Source: CAZFAT01 sp964517075
Lineage (GTDB): Bacteria > Acidobacteriota > Vicinamibacteria > Vicinamibacterales > SCN-69-37
Direction: 5' to 3'
DNA: 9,965 nt
Assembly (NCBI GenBank): GCA_964517075.1
Contig: CAZFAT010000074.1
Coordinates: 1 to 9,965, forward strand
The notes under the pieces were generated by a model. The model saw only the letters and a list, made by a program, of their open reading frames with translations, did no database searches and was not told the origin of the DNA. Position 1 is the stretch's first letter. Every line of letters starts with the position of its first letter. Positions 1 to 6,630 of this stretch are shown one piece after another. Both the position numbers and the translations under genes were made by a program.

Positions 1-444
1 GGCGGCCGCCTGACGAATCATGTGCAGGTCGGCAAACGAATAGCGCCCCGCAACCGGCCGGAGCAGTCCCCACTTCTCGAGATAGCGCAGGTGGTCGTCG
101 CGCAGCGCCGGGTACATCCCACGCACGTCGCGAGCCGATCGGAACTGCGACCGAAGCGTCTCCAGATCCGGCAGGCCCGCTTCGCGGCAAAGGTCGTTCT
201 CGCTGATCACGCGGCTGACGTGCGGCGGCAGATCGCGCGCCGCCTCCGTGCCGCCAAGTACCACCGCGGTCCGCGGCGTCAGCTCGGGCGTGAGGGTGCC
301 GCCCAGCCGCTCCACGATCGCGCGGGCATCGCGTCGTGACAAGAGGCTGAGCTTCCCGACGAGCGCGACCTGCACCCCGCTGAACGGACGATCGGACGAT
401 GGCGTGGTCACGGCAGATCGTCCGTCACGATGAACCGGCCCCAT
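1..444 (-). CDS. BRCT domain plus MerR-like HTH protein (5' part, runs off left edge)
   Basis: An open frame enters from the left edge and reads 148 codons back to an ATG at 444; the C-terminal part lies outside the window. Residues about 21-91 look like a BRCT domain: FSGVQVALVGKL, then an alpha-helical RRDARAIVERLGG segment, TAVVLGG, and a closing ISENDLCREAGL. Residues about 102-147 match a MerR-type helix-turn-helix, with DVRGMY followed by HLRYLEKWGLLRP and RYSFADLHMI. BRCT modules usually bind phosphopeptides or DNA ends, and MerR-type helices bind DNA, so a DNA-binding regulator is likely; its target is unknown. A GTG at 411 (codon 12) is an alternative start. It is favoured by a perfect TTGACA at 455-450 whose 17-bp-spaced -10 would place transcription near 420, downstream of the ATG. 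Neither start has a well-spaced Shine-Dalgarno sequence. It is divergent from glk. Confidence 0.75.
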   Translation of the reverse strand, partial: MGPVHRDGRSAVTTPSSDRPFSGVQVALVGKLSLLSRRDARAIVERLGGTLTPELTPRTAVVLGGTEAARDLPPHVSRVISENDLCREAGLPDLETLRSQFRSARDVRGMYPALRDDHLRYLEKWGLLRPVAGRYSFADLHMIRQAAA

Positions 445-455
445 CGCGATGTCAA
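427..455 (-). promoter_or_regulatory. Possible promoter of the BRCT-MerR gene
   Basis: A perfect -35 hexamer TTGACA lies at 455-450 on the minus strand. Seventeen bases further is CATCGT (432-427), a poor -10 with 3 of 6 consensus matches. If used, transcription would begin near 420, just upstream of the GTG at 411. The good -35 and weak -10 make this tentative. Confidence 0.3.
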
Positions 456-476
456 GCGAACTCCCGGTCGAGCCGA

Positions 477-494
477 GCCGACCTGAAGGTCGGC
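477..494. promoter_or_regulatory. 18-bp perfect palindrome in divergent promoter region (candidate operator or REP element)
   Basis: GCCGACCT and AGGTCGGC form perfect 8-bp arms around a 2-bp GA spacer. The site lies between the divergent BRCT-MerR and glk genes, 16 bp upstream of the TATCAT box of glk, so it covers the expected -35 position of that promoter. A dimeric regulator bound here could repress or replace -35 recognition. Symmetric GC-rich palindromes can also be dispersed REP-type elements, and the sequence alone does not separate these options. Confidence 0.4.
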
Positions 495-510
495 GCCTCC
501 GTGGCTTGAC

Positions 511-516
511 TATCAT
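511..516 (+). promoter_or_regulatory. Candidate -10 box of glk, consistent with a leaderless start
   Basis: TATCAT matches the TATAAT consensus at 5 of 6 positions and ends 7 bases before the ATG at 524. The usual distance from -10 box to start site would put transcription at or next to that ATG. No -35 hexamer is visible 17 bp upstream; the palindrome occupies that place. The upstream in-frame ATG at 515 would lie inside the -10 box. Confidence 0.4.
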
Positions 517-523
517 GGACACC

Positions 524-1519
524 ATGCTTCTCGCGGCCGACGTGGGCGGAACGAAGACGCGGCTCGGCTGGTTTCACATCGGGGCCGATCGTCCCACGCC
601 AGGGGAGATGCGCGAGTACGCGACCGCCGACTTCGCCACGCTCGACGAGGCGGTCCAGCGGTTCTTCGCCGACACCGGACATCCGCGAGTGGACGCATTC
701 GCAGCGGGGGTCGCCGGCGCCGTGCAGGGCACGAAGGCGCGCCTGGTCAACGCCCCCTGGGTGGCGGACCTCGAGGTGGTGCGGTCGCGCCTCGGCGGCT
801 GCCCCGCAACACTCCTGAACGACCTCGAGGCCATGGCCTCCGCCATCCCCGTACTCCTGCCAGACGAGCTCGCCGTGCTGCAGACGGGCATCGGCGTGCC
901 CACTGGCAACGCGGCCGTCATCGCGGCGGGCACTGGCTTGGGTCAGGCGCTGCTCCACCACGCCAACGGCCGGTTCGTGCCGTCTCCAAGTGAAGGCGGC
1001 CATGCCGACTTCGCGGCGCGCACGCCTCGCGAGATCGCGCTCCTCCAGACTCTGACGCGGTTGCACGGGCGCGTGGACGTCGAGCGCGTGCTGTCGGGGC
1101 GGGGTCTTGTGGCCATCGCCGGTTTCACGCACGGCGCCGCCGACCTCGTCCCGGTGTGTCCCGCGGTTGACGACGTGGAAGCAGCCCGGCTGCCGGCGGC
1201 GGTCAGCCGCGCCGCGCTCGGCCGGCACTGCCCCAGGTGTGTCGAGGCCATGGACATGTTCGTCGAGGCCTTCGGCGCCGAGGCCGGCAACCTCGCCCTG
1301 CGATCGGTCGCGACGGCGGGCATCTATCTGGGGGGCGGCATCTCGCCCAGGATCCTGCCGGCCCTGGAAACGGGCGCGTTCATGACCGCCTTCCGCGACA
1401 AGCCGCCGATGGAGGACCTGCTCCGCGCGGTACCGGTGTCCGTGATCCTGAATGCGTCGGCTGGTGTGCTCGGCGCCGCGGTGAGGGCCGCCGAACTGTT
1501 GAGTGAAGAGCGCTTGTAA
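524..1519 (+). CDS. glk: Glucokinase
   Basis: Phosphorylates glucose to glucose-6-phosphate with ATP in the cytoplasm, feeding glycolysis. The 331-residue product has the layout of the bacterial Glk family (ROK/hexokinase fold). It shows the N-terminal phosphate loop LAADVGGTKTRLGW (3-16), VNAPW (75-79), LLNDLEAMA with the expected catalytic Asp at 100, the ATP-binding GTGLG (136-140), the sugar-binding EGGH (157-160), GNLAL (255-259) and a C-terminal YLGGGISPRIL (268-278). The length fits the usual 320-335 residues. The frame is open back to an ATG at 449, but homology starts at residue 2 of this call and the TATCAT box at 511-516 argues for 524 (515 is second choice). No Shine-Dalgarno sequence is present. 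It is transcribed alone, divergent from the BRCT-MerR gene and convergent with rseP. Confidence 0.92.
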   Translation: MLLAADVGGTKTRLGWFHIGADRPTPGEMREYATADFATLDEAVQRFFADTGHPRVDAFAAGVAGAVQGTKARLVNAPWVADLEVVRSRLGGCPATLLNDLEAMASAIPVLLPDELAVLQTGIGVPTGNAAVIAAGTGLGQALLHHANGRFVPSPSEGGHADFAARTPREIALLQTLTRLHGRVDVERVLSGRGLVAIAGFTHGAADLVPVCPAVDDVEAARLPAAVSRAALGRHCPRCVEAMDMFVEAFGAEAGNLALRSVATAGIYLGGGISPRILPALETGAFMTAFRDKPPMEDLLRAVPVSVILNASAGVLGAAVRAAELLSEERL

Positions 1520-1557
1520 GCGATGAGCGTTGAGCTCATCGCTCATTGCTCATCGCT
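1520..1557. repeat. GCTCATC heptanucleotide array with hairpin between convergent glk and rseP
   Basis: The whole 38-base gap between the two stop codons is made of 7-base units. Three consecutive copies of GCTCATY start at 1534, 1541 and 1548. Inverted units GATGAGC (1522) and GTTGAGC (1529) precede them. Together they form a perfect hairpin: AGCGATGAGC (1519-1528), loop 1529-1533, GCTCATCGCT (1534-1543). A second pairing with 1548-1558 is equally possible. The position suits a bidirectional terminator, but no U-run follows the stem on either strand, so it is not a classic intrinsic terminator. Confidence 0.65.
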
Positions 1558-2853
1558 TTACCGCAGCAGCCTCGCGATGTCGTTGTAGATCACCGTCACC
1601 ATCAGCAGCACGATGACGGCCGCGCCGGCCATGAGGATGCGTTCTTTGACGCGGACGCTGAGGTCGCGGCGGGCCAGTCCCTCGACGGCCAGTATCGCGA
1701 TGTGCCCCCCGTCGAGCACGGGCACGGGCATCAGGTTGAGGAGCCCGAGGTTCAGGCTGATCATCGCCATGAGGTTGAGCAGCGAGAGCAGCCCGGCCTG
1801 CGCCGCCGTGCCCGAGAGGTCGGCAATGCCAACGGGGCCCATGAGCTGACTGACCGGCGTGTCCCGCGTGACGAGCCCGCGGAGCGTGCGGCCGATGAGG
1901 AGCGCGTTCTCCCAGTTGCGTTCCACGCTCATGCCCAGCGCCTGGACGAAGTTCAGATCGACTTCGTCGACCTCGTACGAAAAGACCATGATGCCGACCA
2001 ATGCCGCGCCCGGGGATCCTTCCGGGACGACCGTGAGGCTCAGCGGGGCCCCGTCGCGTTCCACGACGAAGGTGAGCGGCGTATTCGCGCTGTTCTGTAT
2101 GCGCTCGATGACGCGTTCCTGCGTCGGGGCCTGTTCGTCGCCGACCGCGAGAATGACGTCGCCCTTGCGGAATCCCGCGCGCTCCGCGGGATCGCCCGGC
2201 GTGACCATCCGGATCTCCGGGCGGAGTACGGGTCGAACACCCAAGTCCCCGAGCTGGTATCGGCCACGCGAGTCGGGAGTGACGGACACCTCGATCTGCT
2301 GGCCATCACGCAGCACGATCAGCGAGAGCGGCTGATTGGCACGAGGCAGGATCTCGAGCATGAGCTGGTCCCACGTCGCGACGGGACGGCCCTGCACGCT
2401 GAGGAACTGATCGCCGGGCCGCAGGCCCGCGGTCGCCGCGGGACTGTCCGGCGTCACCAGCCCGATCACCGGCGCGGCCTGCTCGAAGATCGGGATGTCC
2501 GCCTCCTGCGAGAACACGACGGCCAGCACGACAATGGCGAGCAGGATGTTCATGATCGGGCCGGCCAGGTAGACCTGGAATCGCACCCACTTGCTCTTCG
2601 ACAGGAACTCGTCCGGCGCCCCGGTGCGGGCTTCCTCGACGGTCTCCCCGGCGAGCTTGACATAGCCACCGAGCGGTACTGCGCTGATGCAGTACTCGGT
2701 GTCGCCGCGCCGGAATTTCAAGAGCTTCGGCCCGAAGCCGAGTGAAAACGTGTGCACCCGCACCCCGTGCCAGCGCGCCACCAGAAAGTGGCCCAGCTCG
2801 TGGACGAAGATGAGCACGCCCAGAACGAATAGAAAGGCGAGGGCGGTCGTCAT
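1558..2853 (-). CDS. rseP: RseP-type site-2 protease (inner membrane zinc metalloprotease, two PDZ domains)
   Basis: An intramembrane zinc protease which, in well-studied bacteria, cleaves the anti-sigma factor RseA after DegS to release sigma-E; some homologues also remove leftover signal peptides. The 431-residue product (E. coli RseP has 450) has the HELGH zinc motif at 18-22 in the first membrane helix, and a second helix near 96-114. Two PDZ domains follow at about 127-190 and 208-275, each with a GLRPGD or GFRKGD type core. The C-terminal membrane part carries NLMPVPVLDGGH, with the third zinc ligand Asp381, and a last helix near 407-422. The frame extends upstream to 3093, but that stretch is out-of-frame dxr; the ATG at 2853 gives the canonical N-terminus. 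It follows dxr by 16 bases with no clear Shine-Dalgarno sequence, so translational coupling is likely. Its substrates here are unknown. Confidence 0.93.
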   Translation of the reverse strand: MTTALAFLFVLGVLIFVHELGHFLVARWHGVRVHTFSLGFGPKLLKFRRGDTEYCISAVPLGGYVKLAGETVEEARTGAPDEFLSKSKWVRFQVYLAGPIMNILLAIVVLAVVFSQEADIPIFEQAAPVIGLVTPDSPAATAGLRPGDQFLSVQGRPVATWDQLMLEILPRANQPLSLIVLRDGQQIEVSVTPDSRGRYQLGDLGVRPVLRPEIRMVTPGDPAERAGFRKGDVILAVGDEQAPTQERVIERIQNSANTPLTFVVERDGAPLSLTVVPEGSPGAALVGIMVFSYEVDEVDLNFVQALGMSVERNWENALLIGRTLRGLVTRDTPVSQLMGPVGIADLSGTAAQAGLLSLLNLMAMISLNLGLLNLMPVPVLDGGHIAILAVEGLARRDLSVRVKERILMAGAAVIVLLMVTVIYNDIARLLR

Positions 2854-2869
2854 CGGATGAAGGGGGACT

Positions 2870-4045
2870 TCATGACTGTGACGATCGTAACGTACGGATG
2901 GTTTCGCGGGAACTCGTCCGCGCCCAGGTGTCGATCGCCAGAATGTCGTCGAGCGATCCCGGTTCGTGCGTCCCCGCCGCCGCGAGCACCCGTTCGATGA
3001 CCCTCGGAATGTCGGGAAAGGCGATGCCGCCCGCCAGAAATGCCTCGACCGCGAGCTCGTTGGCGGCGTTGAGCACGATGGGGGCACCGCCACCCAGGGC
3101 GAGCGCGGCGTAGGCCAGGCGCAGGCAGGGAAACCGCTGCTCGTCGGGCGCCGCGAACTCCAGCGGACCGGGCCGCAGCAGATCGAGCCGGGCGGCTGCC
3201 GCGTCCCAGCGCTCGGGATAGGAGAAGGCGTACTGGATCGGCAGGCGCATGTCGGTGACCCCGAGCTGTGCGATCATCGATCCGTCGCAGAGCTCCACCA
3301 TCGAATGGACCACCGACTGGGGGTGGATGACCACGTCCACCTGCGACCCGGGCATGTCGAAGAGCCATCGCGCTTCGATGACCTCCAGCCCCTTGTTCAT
3401 CAGCGTCGCGGAATCAATTGTGATTTTCCGGCCCATGCGCCAGGTCGGATGACGCAGCGCCGCCTCGGGCGTCGCGCGATCGAGCTCGGCCTGAGACCAG
3501 GTCCGGAACGGTCCGCCGGAAGCGGTCAGCACCAGCCGTTGGACCTCGCGGCGATCCCGCCCGGCCAGGCACTGGTGGATGGCGTTGTGTTCGCTGTCCA
3601 CCGGCAGGATCGTGACGCCGCGCCGGCGTGCGGCGCCGACCATCAACGCACCGGCCATCACGAGGATTTCCTTGTTGGCGAGGGCGATCGCCTTGCCGGC
3701 TTCGATGGCGGCGAGCGCCGCCTTCAATCCGGCCGTCCCGGATGTGGCGCACAGCACGAGGTCAACGTCGGGATGCGTGGCGGCCGCGAGCAGGGCCTCG
3801 GGTCCGGCCAGGACTCGAGGCGGCGCGGGGGATCCGGCCAGCAGGCGCACGAGGTCGTCGTGCGCCGCCGGCGTCGACACGCCAACGACGGCCGGATGAA
3901 ACTGCCCGACCTGCTCGGCCACGAGCGCCGCGTTCTCCCCCGCGGCGAGGGCGACCACCTGCAGACGATCCGGATGGGCCGCGACGACCGACAGGGCGCT
4001 GCAGCCAATCGACCCGGTGGACCCGAGAATCGCGAGGCGCTTCAC
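2870..4045 (-). CDS. dxr: 1-deoxy-D-xylulose 5-phosphate reductoisomerase
   Basis: Catalyses the committed step of the MEP isoprenoid pathway, converting DXP to 2-C-methyl-D-erythritol 4-phosphate with NADPH and a divalent metal. It has 391 residues, typical of Dxr. Motifs in order: the NADPH-binding LAILGSTGSIG (4-14), LANKEILVMAG (122-132), the metal ligands in PVDSEHNAIHQ (Asp150, Glu152), TASGGPFR (174-181), HPTWRMGRKITIDSATLMNKGLE split over 199-221 with metal ligand Glu221, and HPQSVVHSMVE (241-251). The chosen start is the GTG at 4045, which places the conserved nucleotide-binding strand at residue 4 as is usual, with GGGAC a few bases upstream. A GTG at 4075 would add ten unconserved residues and sit only 4 bases from the cdsA stop. 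Operon member between cdsA and rseP. Confidence 0.95.
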   Translation of the reverse strand: MKRLAILGSTGSIGCSALSVVAAHPDRLQVVALAAGENAALVAEQVGQFHPAVVGVSTPAAHDDLVRLLAGSPAPPRVLAGPEALLAAATHPDVDLVLCATSGTAGLKAALAAIEAGKAIALANKEILVMAGALMVGAARRRGVTILPVDSEHNAIHQCLAGRDRREVQRLVLTASGGPFRTWSQAELDRATPEAALRHPTWRMGRKITIDSATLMNKGLEVIEARWLFDMPGSQVDVVIHPQSVVHSMVELCDGSMIAQLGVTDMRLPIQYAFSYPERWDAAAARLDLLRPGPLEFAAPDEQRFPCLRLAYAALALGGGAPIVLNAANELAVEAFLAGGIAFPDIPRVIERVLAAAGTHEPGSLDDILAIDTWARTSSRETIRTLRSSQS

Positions 4046-4079
4046 GCGGTGTCCCGAGCCATGACGAACGTCCACTCCC

Positions 4080-4871
4080 TCACACGAAGTGCCTCAGGAA
4101 GAGGTAGAAGACGGGGCTGGCGAACAAGTACGCATCAATACGGTCGAGCACGCCACCATGGCCTGGGATGATGCCGGAGCTGTCCTTGACGCCCGCGCTC
4201 CGCTTCAGGGCCGACTCGAACAGATCGCCGGCGAGCCCGAACGCGGAGAGACTGAAGCCCACCAGCGCGCCCGCCAGTCCGCCCAGGCCGGCGAGACACA
4301 GGGGGCCCAGAAACCAGCCGGCCACCGCGGCCGCCCCGAGGCCGCCGACGGCGCCCTCCACAGTCTTCCCTGGACTGATCGCGGGCGCGAGCTTGCGCCG
4401 GCCGAAATTCCGCCCCACGTAGTACTGCGCCGAATCGCTGATGATCATGGTGGCCAGCAGCCACGATGTCGCCGCGGGCCCCCAGCCCCAGTGCACCCAC
4501 GTCAAGGCGCCAAGCGGCAGGCCGATGTACAAGGGCGCCATGCTCATCACCGCCGCCCGAAGCATGGCGCCGGCGTCGGGAGGACCGAGCGCCAGCGTCA
4601 CCAGGCCGGCGGCAATCGGCAGGACGAGCAGGACCGTCGTCAGCGAACCCGTCGACCACGGGATCACGAAGGACACGACCACCATGGCAGCAGCCAGGCT
4701 GACGACCCACGTCGGCGCCTCGCCGCCCTGCCGGCCGGCGAGCTTCGACACCTCCCCGCTCGCCGCCGCCGCCACGCCCGCCGCCAGCACCATCGTAGTC
4801 CAGGGCGGCAGCAGCCAGACGTAGGTCAGGACGACGGCAATCAACACCGCCGCTGAGACCAGGCGGATCAT
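4080..4871 (-). CDS. cdsA: Phosphatidate cytidylyltransferase (CDP-diacylglycerol synthase)
   Basis: An integral membrane enzyme that makes CDP-diacylglycerol from phosphatidic acid and CTP, the precursor of all phospholipids in most bacteria. The 263-residue protein is strongly hydrophobic, with several membrane helices. Its C-terminal half carries SDSAQYYVGR (145-154), AISPGKTVEG (164-173) and the family signature from Ser220 to Arg244: SALKR, then KDSSGIIPGHGGVLDR. The frame is open to a GTG at 4940, but the extra 23 residues are hydrophilic, overlap repeat-derived sequence of the uppS-cdsA gap, and are not expected in the family; the ATG at 4871 begins directly with the first hydrophobic helix. 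No Shine-Dalgarno sequence is seen. It lies between uppS and dxr, the standard order of this cluster. Confidence 0.93.
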   Translation of the reverse strand: MIRLVSAAVLIAVVLTYVWLLPPWTTMVLAAGVAAAASGEVSKLAGRQGGEAPTWVVSLAAAMVVVSFVIPWSTGSLTTVLLVLPIAAGLVTLALGPPDAGAMLRAAVMSMAPLYIGLPLGALTWVHWGWGPAATSWLLATMIISDSAQYYVGRNFGRRKLAPAISPGKTVEGAVGGLGAAAVAGWFLGPLCLAGLGGLAGALVGFSLSAFGLAGDLFESALKRSAGVKDSSGIIPGHGGVLDRIDAYLFASPVFYLFLRHFV

Positions 4872-4907
4872 GTGGAGGAAGACAGAAAGACTGTGAAAGG
4901 CGAATGT

Positions 4908-5039
4908 ATTGATGAATGGGTGATCGGGGGATTGAGCCACGGCTTCGACGGCGCTGGCTGCGGTTCCTCAATCATCAATCGCTCAATCGACCAATCATCA
5001 ATCCAATCATCAGTGATGCGATCAGCCAATCGTCAATGC
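4908..5039. repeat. TCAATCA heptanucleotide array between uppS and cdsA
   Basis: The 173-base gap contains an AT-rich tandem array on the plus strand at 4968-5039. Its units of the form YCAATCN start at 4968, 4975, 4983, 4991, 4998, 5026 and 5033. One-base slips and a degenerate stretch (about 5005-5025) interrupt the phase. Degenerate copies in the opposite orientation lie at 4908-4935 (ATTGATGA at 4908, GATTGAG at 4930), so the region can fold back on itself around a GC-rich middle (4936-4967). On the coding (minus) strand the array begins 5 bases after the uppS stop. No gene is visible in it. Confidence 0.65.
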
Positions 5040-5044
5040 AGGAG

Positions 5045-5833
5045 TCATGATTGTCCGGCCCCCACTCGTGGCGGCACGGCCCCGTAGCGACGGTCGCGCT
5101 TCTGATAGTCGCTGACGGCTTCGAGCAGGTGGTGGGCCCGGAAGTCGGGCCAGAGCGCATCGGTCACCCAGATCTCCGCGTAGGCAATCTGCCAGAGCAG
5201 GAAGTTGCTGACCCGCATCTCGCCGCTCGTGCGGATCAACAGGTCGGGATCGGGCTGACCCGCGGTGTAGAGCAGCGAGCCGAAGGTCGCCTCGTCCAGG
5301 GCCTCAGGGGCAATGCCTTCGCGGATGGCGCGCCTCGCGGCGTCGACGATCTCGGCGCGGCCGCCATAGCTCAGCGCAACGTTGAACAGCATCCCGGTGT
5401 TCGTGGCGGTGCGGACCTCGGCCATGGCCAGTTCGTCGCGGATGTCGGGTCCCAGCCGGTCGGGCTGGCCGATGACGCGAAACTGGATGTTGTTGCGGAG
5501 CAGGGTCTTCAGCTCGAGGCGCAGGTAGTGCTTGAGCAGGCTCATCAGCGCCCGGATTTCGGTGTCCGGCCGCTTCCAGTTCTCGACCGAGAAGGCGTAG
5601 AGGGTCAGAACGGCGATGCCCAGGCGCGCCGAGGTTTCGACGGTCGCCCGAACGGCTTCGATGCCGGCGCGATGGCCCTCCACCCGGGGCAGGTGGCGCG
5701 CCGCGGCCCAGCGGCCGTTGCCGTCCATGATGATCGCGATGTGGCGCGGAAGCCGGCCGAAGTCCAGACTGCGGATCAGCGCCTCCTCCGCCGAGCCAGG
5801 CGCGACCGCCGCCAGCATGTCTGTCCGGGACAT
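5045..5833 (-). CDS. uppS: Undecaprenyl diphosphate synthase (cis-prenyltransferase)
   Basis: Condenses eight isopentenyl diphosphates onto farnesyl diphosphate to give C55 undecaprenyl diphosphate, the carrier lipid for peptidoglycan and O-antigen units. The 262-residue product carries all family signatures. The substrate-binding IAIIMDGNGRWA (32-43) includes catalytic Asp37. TLYAFSVENWKRP lies at 77-89, and SYGGRAEI at 155-162. The Mg/IPP-binding C-terminal block is DLLIRTSGEMRVSNFLLWQ (197-215), followed by YAEIWVTDALWPDF (218-231). The ATG at 5833 adds about 30 residues before the core, slightly more than usual; Met6 (5818) is another possible start. It follows truA by 14 bases and has no Shine-Dalgarno sequence. 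Confidence 0.95.
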   Translation of the reverse strand: MSRTDMLAAVAPGSAEEALIRSLDFGRLPRHIAIIMDGNGRWAAARHLPRVEGHRAGIEAVRATVETSARLGIAVLTLYAFSVENWKRPDTEIRALMSLLKHYLRLELKTLLRNNIQFRVIGQPDRLGPDIRDELAMAEVRTATNTGMLFNVALSYGGRAEIVDAARRAIREGIAPEALDEATFGSLLYTAGQPDPDLLIRTSGEMRVSNFLLWQIAYAEIWVTDALWPDFRAHHLLEAVSDYQKRDRRYGAVPPRVGAGQS

Positions 5834-5844
5834 GACGTGCCAGG

Positions 5845-5853
5845 ATCTTAGCA
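5845..5853 (-). promoter_or_regulatory. Weak extended -10 candidate before uppS
   Basis: TGCTAAGAT on the minus strand resembles an extended -10 (TGN followed by TAAGAT, 4 of 6 matches to TATAAT). It overlaps the truA stop codon and ends 11 bases before the uppS ATG, which would give a transcript leader of only about five bases. The overlap with a stop codon could explain it by chance. Confidence 0.2.
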
Positions 5854-6624
5854 GTGATCGCCGGCGCGTGGCGCCCGCGCGCCATATCGGACCGCCACGA
5901 GCGTGAGGCCGGCGGCGGGCGCGGTCGGCCCGGCCGCTCGCCGATCCCGCGCCTCGAGCACGGTCGTCATCGAGGCCGGATCACGCAGGCCCGCGCCGAC
6001 GTCCGCAAGTGTCCCCACCATCGCTCTCACCATGTGGCGCAGGAAGCCGTCACCCTCGACATCCACGACCAGTTCTCCCGAACGCTCGATCAGGTCGACC
6101 CGGTCGAGCCGGCGGACGGTGTCGGCGATCGACGACCCGCGGGCCTGAAACGACACGAAGTCGTGGCGCCCGACGAGCCGGCGGGCGGCCTCGCGCATCG
6201 CGGCCACGTCGCGCGGCCCGGGCGTATGCCACACGAACCACCGATCGAACGGCGACAGAACGGGCGCGGTCGCGATCCGATAGCGGTAGGCCTTCCCCGT
6301 GGCGTGAAACTGCGCGTGGAAGCCCGGACGCTCGTCCTCGACCGCGAGGACGCGAATGTCAGCCGGGAGCCGCACGTTGAGCGCCCGCTGGACCGCGGCC
6401 GGTTCGAGCAGAACGTCGGTGGTGGCGCTGGCGATCTGTGCGATCGCGTGCACACCGGCGTCCGTGCGGCCCGCGCCCACCACCGTCGGCCCGCGTCCGC
6501 TCCGGCCGGCGATGGGCTGAAACGCCTCTTCGATCAGCTGCTGAATGGAGATCCCGTTCTCCTGCCGCTGCCAACCGACGTAGTTCGTCCCATCGTAGGC
6601 AAGGGTCAGCTTCAGGGTACGCAT
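5848..6624 (-). CDS. truA: tRNA pseudouridine synthase A
   Basis: Converts uridines 38-40 in the anticodon stem-loop of many tRNAs to pseudouridine. The 258-residue product has the normal TruA length. The N-terminus has the family pattern LTLAYDGTNYVGWQRQ (7-21). The catalytic motif VGAGRTDAGVHA (49-60) places the nucleophile at Asp55. Further conserved blocks are RALNVRLP, FHAQFHATGKAYRYRI, HDFVSF and the C-terminal GDGFLRHMVRAMVGTL. The ATG at 6624 gives the canonical N-terminus. It lies downstream of pyrE across a repeat-filled 115-base gap and 14 bases upstream of uppS, so it is probably cotranscribed with the envelope cluster. Confidence 0.95.
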   Translation of the reverse strand: MRTLKLTLAYDGTNYVGWQRQENGISIQQLIEEAFQPIAGRSGRGPTVVGAGRTDAGVHAIAQIASATTDVLLEPAAVQRALNVRLPADIRVLAVEDERPGFHAQFHATGKAYRYRIATAPVLSPFDRWFVWHTPGPRDVAAMREAARRLVGRHDFVSFQARGSSIADTVRRLDRVDLIERSGELVVDVEGDGFLRHMVRAMVGTLADVGAGLRDPASMTTVLEARDRRAAGPTAPAAGLTLVAVRYGARAPRAGDHC

Positions 6625-6630
6625 GGGGAA

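Noticed and set aside
1546..2745. 399-codon plus-strand open frame opposite rseP
   Set aside because: The minus strand encodes a full RseP with HELGH, PDZ domains and LDGG; the plus frame is a charged low-complexity shadow.
2966..4171. 401-codon plus-strand open frame opposite dxr
   Set aside because: It shadows dxr, whose catalytic motifs are all present on the minus strand, and reads into cdsA; its composition is His/Arg/Gly-rich without motifs.
4908..5039. CRISPR array
   Set aside because: The units are 7 bases long without unique spacers, and no cas genes are nearby.
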